DNA of 64,000 bases, taken from NCBI RefSeq assembly GCF_003335585.1, contig NZ_QBFD01000029.1, positions 188,625 to 252,624 on the forward strand, in the 5' to 3' direction. This document shows, one piece after another, positions 37,875 to 46,826 of the stretch. Within the stretch, counting starts at the first letter, position 1. Every line of letters begins with the position of its first letter. The notes under the pieces were generated by a model. That model was not told the DNA's origin and did not search any database. It was given only the letters and a program-made list of their open reading frames with translations. The position numbers were made by a program, and so were the translations under genes. The DNA comes from Sulfitobacter sp. DFL-14 (GTDB taxonomy: Bacteria; Pseudomonadota; Alphaproteobacteria; Rhodobacterales; Rhodobacteraceae).

Positions 37875-38234
37875 TCACCCGTCGAAGGCTTCGGGAAAGG
37901 AAGCACGGGCGATTCTCTCGTCAATGACCAGCATCGCCTCGTAATCCGCCGGATCGAAAGGGTCGGTGGCGGGCAGCACTTCGCGCCCGAAGAGCCAGGC
38001 AAGCCGCCCCGCATCCAGATTGCCCCGCTCAAAAGGCTCCGGGCCAAAACACTCCCACAGCGCTTTCATGAAAGCGGCATCGGCGCGCCGGTCAGGCGCC
38101 TTGCGGTCCGGCCGCCGTTCCCGGCGGGTCAGCGGTGTGACCCCTTTCGGATTCGGGCGGCGGATTGTGAATTGGAAATCGGTGCCGGGCAAACGGCCCG
38201 GAAACCCGCGATGTTTCAACATATATGCGGGCAT
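37875..38234 (-). CDS. Hypothetical protein in the pccB-pccA interval
   Basis: Protein of 119 residues. It is rich in Arg and Pro in its first half (RRPNPKGVTPLTRRERRPDR) and acidic in the second (DPFDPADYEAMLVIDERIA). No signal peptide or known domain. The ATG is preceded by GGGAGG at good spacing and the gene is followed by a clear terminator, both of which support it being real. Cytosolic; function unknown. Confidence 0.65.
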   Translation of the reverse strand: MPAYMLKHRGFPGRLPGTDFQFTIRRPNPKGVTPLTRRERRPDRKAPDRRADAAFMKALWECFGPEPFERGNLDAGRLAWLFGREVLPATDPFDPADYEAMLVIDERIARASFPEAFDG

Positions 38235-38300
38235 TACACATCCCTCCCGATGACGAGGGCTGTGTTCAGGGCAGGCGCAAACGCCTGCCCTGAGGAAGTC

Positions 38301-38447
38301 TTACTTATATTTGCCGGTGTATGTCGGCTCAACCGAGATGGGCTCGGGCTCGACGACAACGTATTCTTCGTCTGTCTGGCCGCTTGTGCAGGCAGAAATT
38401 GCGGCGATGAAGCCGAAGGCTGCGATGAGTTTGATGCTCTTGGACAT
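38301..38447 (-). CDS. Very small lipoprotein (48 aa)
   Basis: The ATG is six bases after AGGAG. The signal sequence MSKSIKLIAAFGFIAAISAC ends in a lipobox (ISAC, Cys20). The mature part is only 28 residues: acidic EEYVVVEPEPI, then SVEPTYTGKYK. Similar short lipoproteins ending EPVYTGKYK are, from memory, conserved in Rhodobacterales. It would be sorted by the Lol system. It lies 66 bp upstream of the hypothetical gene that ends at the terminator. Function unknown. Confidence 0.72.
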   Translation of the reverse strand: MSKSIKLIAAFGFIAAISACTSGQTDEEYVVVEPEPISVEPTYTGKYK

Positions 38448-38661
38448 CTAAGTCTCCTGTCATTGTTGATGGGGCGCGGCACTGCTACATGCCTCGCACG
38501 CCCCGGTTCAGAGGTAAGGGATACCTGGGTATTCCTTGGCCGCAGATTACGGCAAAGGAATGTCCAATGATACGGGGGCCGCGTCAATCGGCAGGTATGT
38601 GACTCCAAAGCATCAGAATGAGGCAAGCGCCCGCCCTGAGCCGCTAGATATGGTGGCTGCA

Positions 38662-39042
38662 TCACAAACTCTCCCAAATGCAGAGGTCGTTCTCTATGTG
38701 AAATGCCTCGAAAAACTGGGTCACTTCGGGGTCGGCAACGCCGAATTCAGTCTCGCGGTCGGCCAGTGAGATGACGATGACATCGCCGGTAAGATCGTGT
38801 TCGCCGATGTAGGGCAGCGCCAGTTCCTGGCACAGGTGCATCATGTCCCCGGCGGCGGTCTGATAGTCGATTTCACCGGTTTCACGGGCAATCGCAGGCG
38901 CGATCAGGCGAAAGCGCAGCCAGGTCTGCGGCCCGACCGAATCGACCAGCACCTCCTGCAGGCTCACCGGCTGGCCCGAGGGCACGTCGAGCGCCAGCGC
39001 AGGCGTGGCGGCCAGCAACAGGGCCAGAGCAGTGGTTCTCAT
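38662..39042 (-). CDS. DUF6497-family secreted protein
   Basis: Protein of 126 residues with a cleavable signal peptide (MRTTALALLLAATPALA) and a compact domain containing LRFRLIAPAIARETGEIDY and LCQELALPYIGEH. Function unknown for the family. Its ATG at 39042 overlaps the cupin stop by 4 bp and has GGAGG upstream. Probably periplasmic. Confidence 0.82.
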   Translation of the reverse strand: MRTTALALLLAATPALALDVPSGQPVSLQEVLVDSVGPQTWLRFRLIAPAIARETGEIDYQTAAGDMMHLCQELALPYIGEHDLTGDVIVISLADRETEFGVADPEVTQFFEAFHIENDLCIWESL

Positions 39043-39437
39043 GGTGCCGCCTCCTCCGCTGTGCCGAAATCGGCGGGCGAGATGATTTCGATCAGCTCCA
39101 TGTCGTCGGAATGGCGTACTTCCCGGTGGATGATGCCCGGCGGTTGCAGCACGCAAGACCCCGCGCGCAGGATCTGCTCCCCCTGCCCTTCGTATTCGAA
39201 GACAACCCAGCCTTTGGTGACATAGACCATCTGGAAATCGAGGTCGTGGGAATGCCAGGTGCCGGGGGATTCCATGCCCGGCACGGCGCGGATGACGTGG
39301 GCGCCGTATGCGCCTTTGGTCGCCCCCTTGATGCCAAGGTCGCGGTACTCGAAGAACGGGCGCAGGCCCGCCCCCTCGAAAGCGCCGCTATCGGCGTGGG
39401 CGATGGTGAAGGATTGGTTTTTGAAGGAAGAGGTCAT
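39039..39437 (-). CDS. Cupin-domain protein
   Basis: Protein of 132 residues with a single conserved beta-barrel. The first cupin motif is visible as GTWHSHDLDFQMVYVTKG (two histidines and following acidic residue) and the second as LQPPGIIHREVRHS. It may bind a metal and act as a dioxygenase, isomerase or small-molecule sensor; substrate unknown. Coupled to the DUF6497 gene downstream. Confidence 0.85.
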   Translation of the reverse strand: MTSSFKNQSFTIAHADSGAFEGAGLRPFFEYRDLGIKGATKGAYGAHVIRAVPGMESPGTWHSHDLDFQMVYVTKGWVVFEYEGQGEQILRAGSCVLQPPGIIHREVRHSDDMELIEIISPADFGTAEEAAP

Positions 39438-39450
39438 TTGCGGTCTTTCC

Positions 39451-39504
39451 GTAGGGTTGGTGACAACCCACGTTGCGCCGATCGTGGGTTGTCACCCACC
39501 CTAC
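39451..39504. repeat. Long hairpin with GTAGGGT...ACCCTAC ends
   Basis: Arms of 22 nt (39451-39472 and 39483-39504) pair with one mismatch around a 10-nt loop. They start GTAGGGTTGGTGACAACCC and end CACCCACCCTAC, followed by AAGG exactly as in the 148-bp array units. It sits between two minus-strand genes. It belongs to the same REP-like class as the array at 11226-11788 but with a different inner sequence. Confidence 0.82.
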
Positions 39505-39561
39505 AAGGAATATTGTCGTTCGATTTCAATGCCATCTCCGGTCTTCTCAAAAACGCTCAAT

Positions 39562-39909
39562 CTACCTGCGCCAGTCATAATTCCAGTGCCCCGTCTTCCA
39601 GCCATGTTCCGGCACCAGCCGTAGCATCAGCAGGCCAATCCCGGCCATGATCGCGATGCCGCAAAGCCAGTTGGCCAGCGGGATGCGGTCGGGATTTGTC
39701 TCCGGGTTCTGGCGCACCTGTCTGGCGAAGTGAAGCGAGGCCCACATCACGAGGATCGTGATCCCGATGTCGATCCAGACCGTCGAAGTCCGCGCATACT
39801 CGCTGGCGGTGACGGTCAGCCGGTAGACGAGCTTGACGCAAAGGTAGATAGTGACGGCCCATAGCCAGGGCCATCCGTTCGGCATGTCGGCTTTTCGTCG
39901 CGTCACCAT
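39562..39909 (-). CDS. Hypothetical three-helix membrane protein
   Basis: Protein of 115 residues with three hydrophobic segments (WPWLWAVTIYLCVKLVY; VWIDIGITILVMWASLHF; WLCGIAIMAGIGLLMLRL) and a Trp-rich C-terminus. No family recognised. The ATG at 39909 follows GGAGAG. It begins 20 bp after the pccB stop, so it is probably co-transcribed. Confidence 0.72.
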   Translation of the reverse strand: MVTRRKADMPNGWPWLWAVTIYLCVKLVYRLTVTASEYARTSTVWIDIGITILVMWASLHFARQVRQNPETNPDRIPLANWLCGIAIMAGIGLLMLRLVPEHGWKTGHWNYDWRR

Positions 39910-39929
39910 CTGATGCTCTCCTTCCAGAC

Positions 39930-41462
39930 TTACAACGGAATGTTGTCGTGCTTCTTCCAGGGCGTCACGACCTTCTTGTTGCGCAGTGACGCAAAGGCGC
40001 GTGCCACCCGTTTGCGGGTGGAATGGGGCATGATCACCTCGTCGATGAAGCCCCGTTCGGCAGCGACAAAGGGATTGGCAAAGCGGTCTTCGTAATCCTT
40101 CGTGTGCTGGGCGATCTTCTCGGGATCCTTCAGGTCGGCGCGGTGGATGATCTCGGTGGCGCCTTTCGCCCCCATCACCGCAACCTCGGCCGTGGGCCAG
40201 GCATAGTTGAAATCGGACCGCAGGTGTTTCGACGCCATCACGTCATAGGCCCCGCCATAGGCCTTGCGGGTGATCACCGTGACCATCGGCACCGTGGCCT
40301 GCCCATAGGCAAAGAGCAGCTTGGCCCCGTGTTTGATCACCCCGCCGAATTCCTGTGAGGTGCCGGGCAGGAAGCCGGGCACATCCACCAGCGTCAGGAT
40401 CGGAATTTCAAAGCAGTCGCAGAAGCGCACAAAGCGCGCAGCCTTGCGCGAGCTGTCGATATCGAGACACCCCGCCAGCACCATCGGCTGATTGGCGACA
40501 ACGCCCACCGTGCGCCCCTCGATGCGCATGAAGCCGGTGATGATGTTCTTGGCGAAATCTTCCTGAATCTCATAGAAATCGCCCTCGTCCCCCAGCTTGT
40601 GGATCAATTCCTTCATGTCATAGGGGGTGTTGGCATTGGCTGGCACCAGCGTATCAAGCGATGCCTCGATCCGGTTCGGATCGTCAAAGAACGGACGGAC
40701 GGGCGGTTTCTCGCGGTTGTTGGCGGGCAGGAAATCCACCAGGCGGCGCACCTCTGCCAGCGCCTCCACATCATTGTCGAATGCCGCATCGGCGACGGAG
40801 GATTTGCGCGTATGGGTGACGGCACCGCCCAGCTCCTCTGCCGTGACCTGTTCGTTGGTCACCGTCTTCACCACGTCGGGGCCGGTCACGAACATATAGG
40901 AGGTGTCCTTGACCATGAAGATGAAGTCGGTCATCGCCGGGGAATAGACCGCCCCGCCCGCGCAGGGGCCCATGATGACGCTGATCTGCGGGATCACGCC
41001 CGAGGCCTCGATGTTGCGCTGGAACACTTCGGCATAACCGGCAAGGCTGGCGACACCTTCCTGGATCCGCGCGCCGCCGGAATCGTTGATGCCGATGACC
41101 GGCGCGCCGTTCTGCACCGCCATGTCCATGATCTTGCAGATCTTCTGCGCATGGGTCTCGGACAGCGAGCCGCCGAAGACGGTGAAATCCTGACTGAAGA
41201 CATAGACCAGACGGCCGTTGATCGTGCCCCAGCCGGTGACCACGCCGTCGCCTGCCGGGCGCTGTTTCTCCATCCCGAAATCGGTGCAGCGGTGCGCGAC
41301 AAACATGTCGAATTCTTCAAAAGACCCCTCGTCCAGAAGCAGATCAATCCGCTCGCGCGCGGTCAGCTTGCCGCGTCCGTGCTGGGCGTCGATCCGGGCC
41401 TGACCGCCACCCAGACGGGCATCGGCGCGGCGTTCTTCGAGCTGTTCGAGAATATCTTTCAT
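39930..41462 (-). CDS. pccB: Propionyl-CoA carboxylase beta subunit (carboxyltransferase)
   Basis: Protein of 510 residues beginning [20 protein letters not shown] as in characterised homologues; an ATG ten codons upstream is rejected because GGGAGA fits the inner start. Crotonase-fold carboxyltransferase halves carry the oxyanion Gly pairs in [21 protein letters not shown]-type and [10 protein letters not shown] regions. It transfers the carboxyl group from PccA-bound biotin to propionyl-CoA. The promoter region contains clustered PccR-type boxes shared with the divergent MFS gene. Confidence 0.95.
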   Translation of the reverse strand: MKDILEQLEERRADARLGGGQARIDAQHGRGKLTARERIDLLLDEGSFEEFDMFVAHRCTDFGMEKQRPAGDGVVTGWGTINGRLVYVFSQDFTVFGGSLSETHAQKICKIMDMAVQNGAPVIGINDSGGARIQEGVASLAGYAEVFQRNIEASGVIPQISVIMGPCAGGAVYSPAMTDFIFMVKDTSYMFVTGPDVVKTVTNEQVTAEELGGAVTHTRKSSVADAAFDNDVEALAEVRRLVDFLPANNREKPPVRPFFDDPNRIEASLDTLVPANANTPYDMKELIHKLGDEGDFYEIQEDFAKNIITGFMRIEGRTVGVVANQPMVLAGCLDIDSSRKAARFVRFCDCFEIPILTLVDVPGFLPGTSQEFGGVIKHGAKLLFAYGQATVPMVTVITRKAYGGAYDVMASKHLRSDFNYAWPTAEVAVMGAKGATEIIHRADLKDPEKIAQHTKDYEDRFANPFVAAERGFIDEVIMPHSTRKRVARAFASLRNKKVVTPWKKHDNIPL

Positions 41463-41535
41463 GGAAGGTCTCCCAATGCTTGTTTGCGCCATAGTATTCT
41501 TGTGGCAGGGGAAGAGGAAAGCATCTTTCTGAATA

Positions 41536-41589
41536 TTTGCAAAGTCTATGCATTACGTTGGTTGCAAATTGCAAATCTGCAAACCAACG
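41536..41589. promoter_or_regulatory. PccR-type operator cluster between pccB and the MFS gene
   Basis: TTTGCAAA at 41536-41543 is followed by three further boxes: GTTGCAAA (41561), ATTGCAAA (41568) and TCTGCAAA (41576). The tandem boxes lie inside a larger dyad, CGTTGGTT (41556-41563) and AACCAACG (41582-41589). The published PccR motif of Rhodobacter sphaeroides, as I recall it, is a pair of TTTGCAAA boxes; spacing here differs. The same layout, one box then a tandem set about 23 bp on, is upstream of pccR. It likely controls pccB and possibly the exporter. Confidence 0.75.
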
Positions 41590-41633
41590 ATGAGGCAGAT
41601 CGGATTTACCGCACCCGGACTAATTGCATTTGC

Positions 41634-42869
41634 ATGAAAGACGCTCAGCCCGCTACACCCACGATCCGATTTCTGGACCGTAGCACACCACCAAATGTCC
41701 TGACCCTGATCGTGCTGTCCGGCCTGTCCGCGCTGGCCATGAATATTTTCCTGCCCAGCCTGCCCCAGATGGCCGAGCATTTCGGCACCACCTATGCGGT
41801 GATGCAGCTTTCGGTGCCGCTCTACCTGTTGTTTTCGGCGGTCTTGCAGCTGTTCATCGGCCCGATTTCGGACAACCTGGGCCGCAGACGGGTGATGATC
41901 TGGGGCCTGGTGCTGTTCATGCTGGCCACCCTTGGCTGCATCTTCGCCCCCAACGCCCTGATTTTCCTTCTGTTTCGCATCGCACAGGCGGTGATCGCAA
42001 CAGCCATGGTCCTGAGCCGGGCGGTGATCCGTGACCTTTATACGCAGGACCAATCGGCGTCGATGATCGGCTATGTGACCATGGGCATGGCGCTGGTCCC
42101 GATGGTTGCCCCCGCCGTCGGCGGCGCGATCCAGCAGTATTTCGACTGGCACATGACCTTCTGGGTGATGTTCGCCATCGGTGGCGCGTCGCTTGCACTG
42201 GTGATTGCCGACATGGGCGAAACCGTGCAGGCCTCCGGCAAGTCCATGCTGGCACAGTTCCGCGAATACCCTGAATTGCTCCGCTCTCCGCGTTTCTGGG
42301 GCTATGCGCTGGCGGCCGGATTCTGTTCGGGTGCCTTCTTTGCCTACCTTGGCGGCGCGCCCTTTGTCGGCTCCACCGTCTTCGGGCTGGACCCGTTCTG
42401 GCTGGGGATCTATTTCGGCTCTCCGGCTGTCGGCTATTTCCTGGGCAACTTCCTGACCGGCCTTTTTGCCACCCGTTTCGGGGTGAATGCGATGGTGCTC
42501 TGGGGATGTATGGCCAATGCCATCGGCGGTTCCGTCTCGCTGCTGATCTTCCTGTCGGGCAATGGCAGCGCGCTGACCTTTTTCGGGATGATGACCTTGG
42601 TCGGCCTTGGCAACGGGCTGTGCATCCCAAATGCCACCGCTGGCATGCTGTCGGTCCGGCCCCATCTGGCCGGCACCGCATCAGGCCTTGGCGGCGCAAT
42701 CATGATTGGTGGCGGATCGGCGCTTGCGGTGCTGGCGGGTGTCTTGCTGACACCTGAAACCGGCGCCTACCCGCTGCTGCTGCTGATGCTGGGAACGGCC
42801 ATCGCGGGCCTTCTGGCGATCATGGTCGTCATCCGCCGCGAAAAGGCCCTGGGCATAAAACCACGCTGA
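41634..42869 (+). CDS. Bcr/CflA-type MFS drug/metabolite exporter
   Basis: Protein of 411 residues with twelve membrane helices, starting after a short polar leader. PNVLTLIVLSGLSALAMNIFLPSLPQMA is the family's first helix, and DNLGRRRVMIWGL carries the MFS motif between helices 2 and 3. Members export chloramphenicol, sulfonamides or dipeptides. The ATG at 41634 has no ribosome site and lies in ATTTGCATG, so the mRNA may be leaderless. It shares its promoter region with pccB and could export a propionate-linked metabolite; this is inference. Confidence 0.87.
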   Translation: MKDAQPATPTIRFLDRSTPPNVLTLIVLSGLSALAMNIFLPSLPQMAEHFGTTYAVMQLSVPLYLLFSAVLQLFIGPISDNLGRRRVMIWGLVLFMLATLGCIFAPNALIFLLFRIAQAVIATAMVLSRAVIRDLYTQDQSASMIGYVTMGMALVPMVAPAVGGAIQQYFDWHMTFWVMFAIGGASLALVIADMGETVQASGKSMLAQFREYPELLRSPRFWGYALAAGFCSGAFFAYLGGAPFVGSTVFGLDPFWLGIYFGSPAVGYFLGNFLTGLFATRFGVNAMVLWGCMANAIGGSVSLLIFLSGNGSALTFFGMMTLVGLGNGLCIPNATAGMLSVRPHLAGTASGLGGAIMIGGGSALAVLAGVLLTPETGAYPLLLLMLGTAIAGLLAIMVVIRREKALGIKPR

Positions 42870-43178
42870 CAACGCACCCGAGCTGTTTCCCGGTTCGGGC
42901 CTTGCCGTGCCGCTGACCCGCGAAAATCGGCACATTTCCCCTTTGATATCCAGACTTGCAGGGCACGCCTGCCACGGCGCCCTGCGCGCCGAAATGATCG
43001 CCCCTGTGGGATTTATTTCAGTACGTGGGAAAAATTTGATACCATGTTGACCGGCGGCAGATTCGCCCTGATGTTCGGAGGCGCACAAAAAACCATTGCG
43101 TGAAATTTCTGTCAGTCCGGTTGTGATCATGGAGGATAGCAGTCGGAGGGCCACGCGATAGAGCTAGGGAGGATGCTC
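42870..43178 (+). promoter_or_regulatory. Upstream region of the ten-gene carbohydrate operon
   Basis: No gene in 309 bp. It should hold the operon promoter and a SorC-regulator site. Visible elements are an inverted repeat GCAGGGC-N14-GCCCTGC (42958-42985), an AT-richer stretch GGGAAAAATTTGATACC (about 43028-43044) followed by TTGACC, and the ribosome site AGGGAGG at 43166-43172. None can be assigned to the regulator with certainty. Confidence 0.45.
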
Positions 43179-44195
43179 ATGAAAATTACGACTCTAAGAG
43201 GGTTAATCGCCTCAACCGTGATGGCGACCAGCATTGCGGGCGCGACCACGGCCACCGCCGAAGGGATCATGTGTGAGCCCGGGGAAACATACATCATGAA
43301 TGTCATGGTTTCGGGCCACCCCTATTGGGTGCCGGTCTATCAGGGCTTCAAACAAGCGGCTGCGGCCTTTGGATGTGACACCGTGTTTTCGGGCACGCCC
43401 GATTACGACATCACCAAGCAGATCGCCTCATTCGAACAGGACCTGATCAAATCGCCTGCCGGTATCCTGCTGCACCCGATGCAGTCCGATCCCTTCATCG
43501 AGCCGATCAACCGGGCGATCTCCGATGGCACCGAGGTCGTGACCTTTGCCGCGGATTCGCCGAATTCGAACCGCACGGCCTACATCACCTCGGACAACCT
43601 GGCCGAAGCCAAATTTGCCGCCGATGAGATCGTGGCACAGGTCGGTGACAATGCCGAATATGCCGTGCTGGAAAATCCGGGGCAGTCCAACCACGACCTG
43701 CGTGTCACCGCGCTGATCGACTATATGGAAGCCAATTATCCCAACATGAAGCTGGTCGGGCGTCAGGCCACCAACCAGGACAGCAACGCGGCCTATCGTG
43801 CAACGGCCTCGATCATCCAGGCAAACCCGAACATCGCGGCGATCTGGATACCTGAGGCCGGATCGGCAGAAGGCGCTGTTGCGGCGAAACTGGAAGCCAA
43901 ATCCGACATCCTGATCATGCATGCGGATGTGACACCGACAACGCTGGAACACATCCGCGCCGGCAACATCCATATGGCGCTGAACCCGAACCAGGGTGTG
44001 CAGGGTTTCATGGGTTTCATGGCGGTGCATCTGGCCAACCGGGCGGAGCTTTTTGATCCGTTCAACGACTGGAAGACCTCGGGCTTCAACCCGGTGCAAA
44101 TCCCCTTCATGGACAATGGCTTTGCCGTGATCACGCAGGAGAACGCCGACAGCTTTGATCTGAACGTCTATATGGAAGGGCGCGACCCCTCCTGA
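43179..44195 (+). CDS. Sugar-type ABC transporter periplasmic binding protein
   Basis: Protein of 338 residues. A Sec signal peptide (ending near ATTATAEG) precedes a RbsB/LsrB-like fold: [38 protein letters not shown], and the hinge region ending [15 protein letters not shown]. Asp and Asn residues in DSPNSNR and NPNQGVQG would line a polar ligand pocket. The ATG at 43179 is six bases from AGGGAGG. It leads the operon and is followed by a strong hairpin. Ligand: a carbohydrate or polyol, not identified. Confidence 0.88.
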   Translation: MKITTLRGLIASTVMATSIAGATTATAEGIMCEPGETYIMNVMVSGHPYWVPVYQGFKQAAAAFGCDTVFSGTPDYDITKQIASFEQDLIKSPAGILLHPMQSDPFIEPINRAISDGTEVVTFAADSPNSNRTAYITSDNLAEAKFAADEIVAQVGDNAEYAVLENPGQSNHDLRVTALIDYMEANYPNMKLVGRQATNQDSNAAYRATASIIQANPNIAAIWIPEAGSAEGAVAAKLEAKSDILIMHADVTPTTLEHIRAGNIHMALNPNQGVQGFMGFMAVHLANRAELFDPFNDWKTSGFNPVQIPFMDNGFAVITQENADSFDLNVYMEGRDPS

Positions 44196-44217
44196 TCTGG
44201 CCGGACCAGGCGCTTAC

Positions 44218-44251
44218 GCGCAGCCCGGCAACAAGGCCAGCCGGGCTGCGC
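44218..44251 (+). promoter_or_regulatory. Stable intercistronic hairpin after the binding-protein gene
   Basis: A perfect 11-bp stem, GCGCAGCCCGG (44218-44228) with CCGGGCTGCGC (44241-44251), has a 12-nt loop, 23 bp past the stop. There is no T tract. Such hairpins commonly protect binding-protein mRNA from 3' decay and lower downstream expression, giving excess binding protein. Confidence 0.6.
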
Positions 44252-44286
44252 AGTTTCAAACATCTTTCGGTCAACCGAGAACTGCC

Positions 44287-45807
44287 ATGCAAGACGATGT
44301 GATCCTCAAAATCTCGAACCTCAGCAAGTCCTTTGGCGCTGTCAAAGCCCTGCGCGGTGTCGATTTTGACCTCCGCAAGGGCGAGATCCACGCGGTGGCG
44401 GGCGAAAATGGTGCTGGAAAATCCACCTTGATGAACGTGATTGACGGGATCTTGCAACCTGACAGCGGCGAGATCCTTTTGGATGGTGTGCCGGTCACCA
44501 TCGCGTCCCCGACCGAAGCGCAACGGCTGGGCATCGGTTTTGTCCATCAGGAAATTGCGCTCTGCCCCGATGTCTCCGTGGCTGAGAACATCTTCATGTC
44601 GCGGACCAATGTCAGCAGGTCCTGGTTGATGAATTATGAAAAGCTGGAGCAGGAGGCCGCCGAAGTGTTCCGTCAGCTCAGCGATATCGACGCATCGGTG
44701 CTGCTGCGAGACTTGTCGATCTCGAACCAGCAATTGGTGGAGATCGCCAAGGCCCTGACGCTGGATTGCCGCATTCTGATCCTTGACGAACCCACTGCCG
44801 CCCTGACCGAGAACGAGGCGCAGACGCTGTTCCGGATCATGCGCCAACTGGCGGATCAGGGGATTTCGATCATCTATATCTCGCACCGCATGGTCGAGAT
44901 TTTCGACAATTGCGACCGCGTGACAGTGTTCCGGGACGGCAAGCATATCGTGACCAACGATGTGGCCGACATTACGCCGGGCGATGTGGTCAATGCCATG
45001 GTGGGGCGGGTTGTCGACAAGCTCTACCCGGAAAAACAATCCGCCGGAGAGGTGTCGGACGAGATCATTCTAGAGGTGAAGAACCTCAATGAAGCGCCCC
45101 GGATCCGGGATGTCTCCTTTGCCCTGAAGCGCGGAGAAATCCTTGGCATCGCCGGGCTGATCGGGGCCGGACGCAGCGAAATCGCCAGGGGCATCTGCCG
45201 CCTCGAAGGGGCGGCGACCGGGGAGGTCCGGCTGCTGGGTGAAACACTCGCACTGCGCAATTATCAGGACAGCATCGCCAAAGGCATGGTCTATCTGTCC
45301 GAAGACAGAAAAGGCGATGGTGTCTTCCTCGAACTGCCCATCTCCGAAAACATCTCGGCGCTGAACCTCGATCAGGTCGCCAACCCCATTGGCCTGATCA
45401 AGGCGTCATCCGAAATCAGGCAGGCCGGCGATCTGGGGCGCAAGCTGAACCTGAAATGCGGCTCCCTCACCGATCCGGTCTCGTCGCTCTCTGGCGGCAA
45501 CCAGCAAAAGGTGGCGCTGGCAAAGATGCTGTCGGTCAATCCGCGCCTGATCTTTCTGGACGAACCGACCCGCGGGGTCGACGTGGGCGCGAAATCAGAA
45601 ATTCACCGCATCCTGCGCAATCTGGCGCGCAACGGTGTCGGGATCATCGTGATCTCGTCCGAATTGCCCGAGCTGATCGGCCTGTGTGACCGCGTCATGG
45701 TCGTGCGTGAAGGCCGGATCAGCGGCGAGGTCGCGGGCCATGAAATGACAGAAGAGAACATCATGCGCCTGGCTTCGGTCATGGATGCACAGGCGGCAGC
45801 GTTTTGA
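44287..45807 (+). CDS. Double-domain sugar ABC transporter ATPase (RbsA/LsrA type)
   Basis: Protein of 506 residues with two ABC modules. The first has Walker [10 protein letters not shown] (about 40-48), signature-like [15 protein letters not shown] and Walker [12 protein letters not shown]. The second has a degenerate A loop ([10 protein letters not shown]) as usual in this family, with [15 protein letters not shown] and [12 protein letters not shown]. It powers sugar uptake with the permease encoded next. The ATG lacks a strong ribosome site. Stop and the next gene's start region are within 15 bp. Confidence 0.92.
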   Translation: MQDDVILKISNLSKSFGAVKALRGVDFDLRKGEIHAVAGENGAGKSTLMNVIDGILQPDSGEILLDGVPVTIASPTEAQRLGIGFVHQEIALCPDVSVAENIFMSRTNVSRSWLMNYEKLEQEAAEVFRQLSDIDASVLLRDLSISNQQLVEIAKALTLDCRILILDEPTAALTENEAQTLFRIMRQLADQGISIIYISHRMVEIFDNCDRVTVFRDGKHIVTNDVADITPGDVVNAMVGRVVDKLYPEKQSAGEVSDEIILEVKNLNEAPRIRDVSFALKRGEILGIAGLIGAGRSEIARGICRLEGAATGEVRLLGETLALRNYQDSIAKGMVYLSEDRKGDGVFLELPISENISALNLDQVANPIGLIKASSEIRQAGDLGRKLNLKCGSLTDPVSSLSGGNQQKVALAKMLSVNPRLIFLDEPTRGVDVGAKSEIHRILRNLARNGVGIIVISSELPELIGLCDRVMVVREGRISGEVAGHEMTEENIMRLASVMDAQAAAF

Positions 45808-45821
45808 CAGGTGAGAATGAA

Positions 45822-46823
45822 ATGGAAAGTGCCGTGACCTTGGCTGAACCGAATATGAACAATCCGCAGGGGGTGCCGTTCTGGCGCAAGCTGTTGAAGA
45901 TGCGCGAGACCGGGTTGATCGTGATCATCCTTGGCCTCTTTGTCGTCATGTCATTTGCATCGCCCTACTTTTTGAGCTGGGCCAATATGCGGGCCATGTC
46001 GATGGCCTTTGCGGTTGATGGCATTCTGGTCATCGGCATGACCATTCTGTTGATCTCCGGCGGTATCGACCTGTCGGTCGGCTCCGTGACCGCCTTTGCC
46101 ATGGTGATCGCGGGGTGGTTGTTCCTGAACGGTATCAACCCCTGGCTTGCCTCGGGGATCGCCATCGCCCTCTGTGCCGGGATAGGCGCCTTTCAGGGCT
46201 TTTTCGTCACCAGGATTGGGCTGCACCATTTCATCGTGTCACTTGCCGTCATGGTGATTGCACGCGGCGCCTGCCTGCTGTTCACCGGCGGGCGTCCCAT
46301 CGGGCTGTTCACCCTGCCGCCGGAGTTCAAGTTCATCGGTCAGGGTTCCATCGGCCCGATCCCCATCGTGATCATCATCTTCCTGGTGTTTGTGATCGCC
46401 TTCGATTTCCTGCTGCGGCGCACGACGATGTTCAGGAAGGTCTTTTATACCGGCAGCAACGAAAAGGCGGCAGCCTACTCCGGCATCCGCACCAAGAAGG
46501 TCATCTTTCTGACGACAACCCTGTGTTCGACCCTTTGCGGGGTTGCCGGGATCATCTACATGGCCCGGTTCGGGTCGGCGCAACCCACCTTCGGGATCGG
46601 CCTTGAACTGACGGTCATCGCGGCGGCGGTGATCGGCGGGGCCAGCCTGAACGGCGGCTCTGGGTCGATCCTGGGGGCCATTCTCGGGGTTATCCTGCTG
46701 TCGCTGGTGTCCAGCTCCCTGGCCCTGCTCGATGTGTCGGTCTACTGGCAGGACATCATCCGCGGCTCGATCCTGCTCAGCGCGGTGACGATTGACCATT
46801 ATCTCAACAAGCGCCGGAGGTAG
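45822..46823 (+). CDS. Sugar ABC transporter permease (RbsC/EryF type)
   Basis: Protein of 333 residues with eight to ten membrane helices. ISGGIDLSVGSVTAFAMVIAG is the signature of CUT2-class permeases, and GGASLNGGSGSILGAILGV is the conserved C-terminal loop. Only one permease gene is present, so it presumably forms a homodimer, unlike LsrC/LsrD. The ATG at 45822 is chosen over a TTG at 45804 that overlaps the ATPase stop. Confidence 0.9.
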   Translation: MESAVTLAEPNMNNPQGVPFWRKLLKMRETGLIVIILGLFVVMSFASPYFLSWANMRAMSMAFAVDGILVIGMTILLISGGIDLSVGSVTAFAMVIAGWLFLNGINPWLASGIAIALCAGIGAFQGFFVTRIGLHHFIVSLAVMVIARGACLLFTGGRPIGLFTLPPEFKFIGQGSIGPIPIVIIIFLVFVIAFDFLLRRTTMFRKVFYTGSNEKAAAYSGIRTKKVIFLTTTLCSTLCGVAGIIYMARFGSAQPTFGIGLELTVIAAAVIGGASLNGGSGSILGAILGVILLSLVSSSLALLDVSVYWQDIIRGSILLSAVTIDHYLNKRRR

Positions 46824-46826
46824 GTC

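Noticed and set aside
38536-38769. Plus-strand 77-codon frame overlapping the DUF6497 gene end
   Set aside because: No ribosome site, overlap with a well-supported gene, and unremarkable composition.
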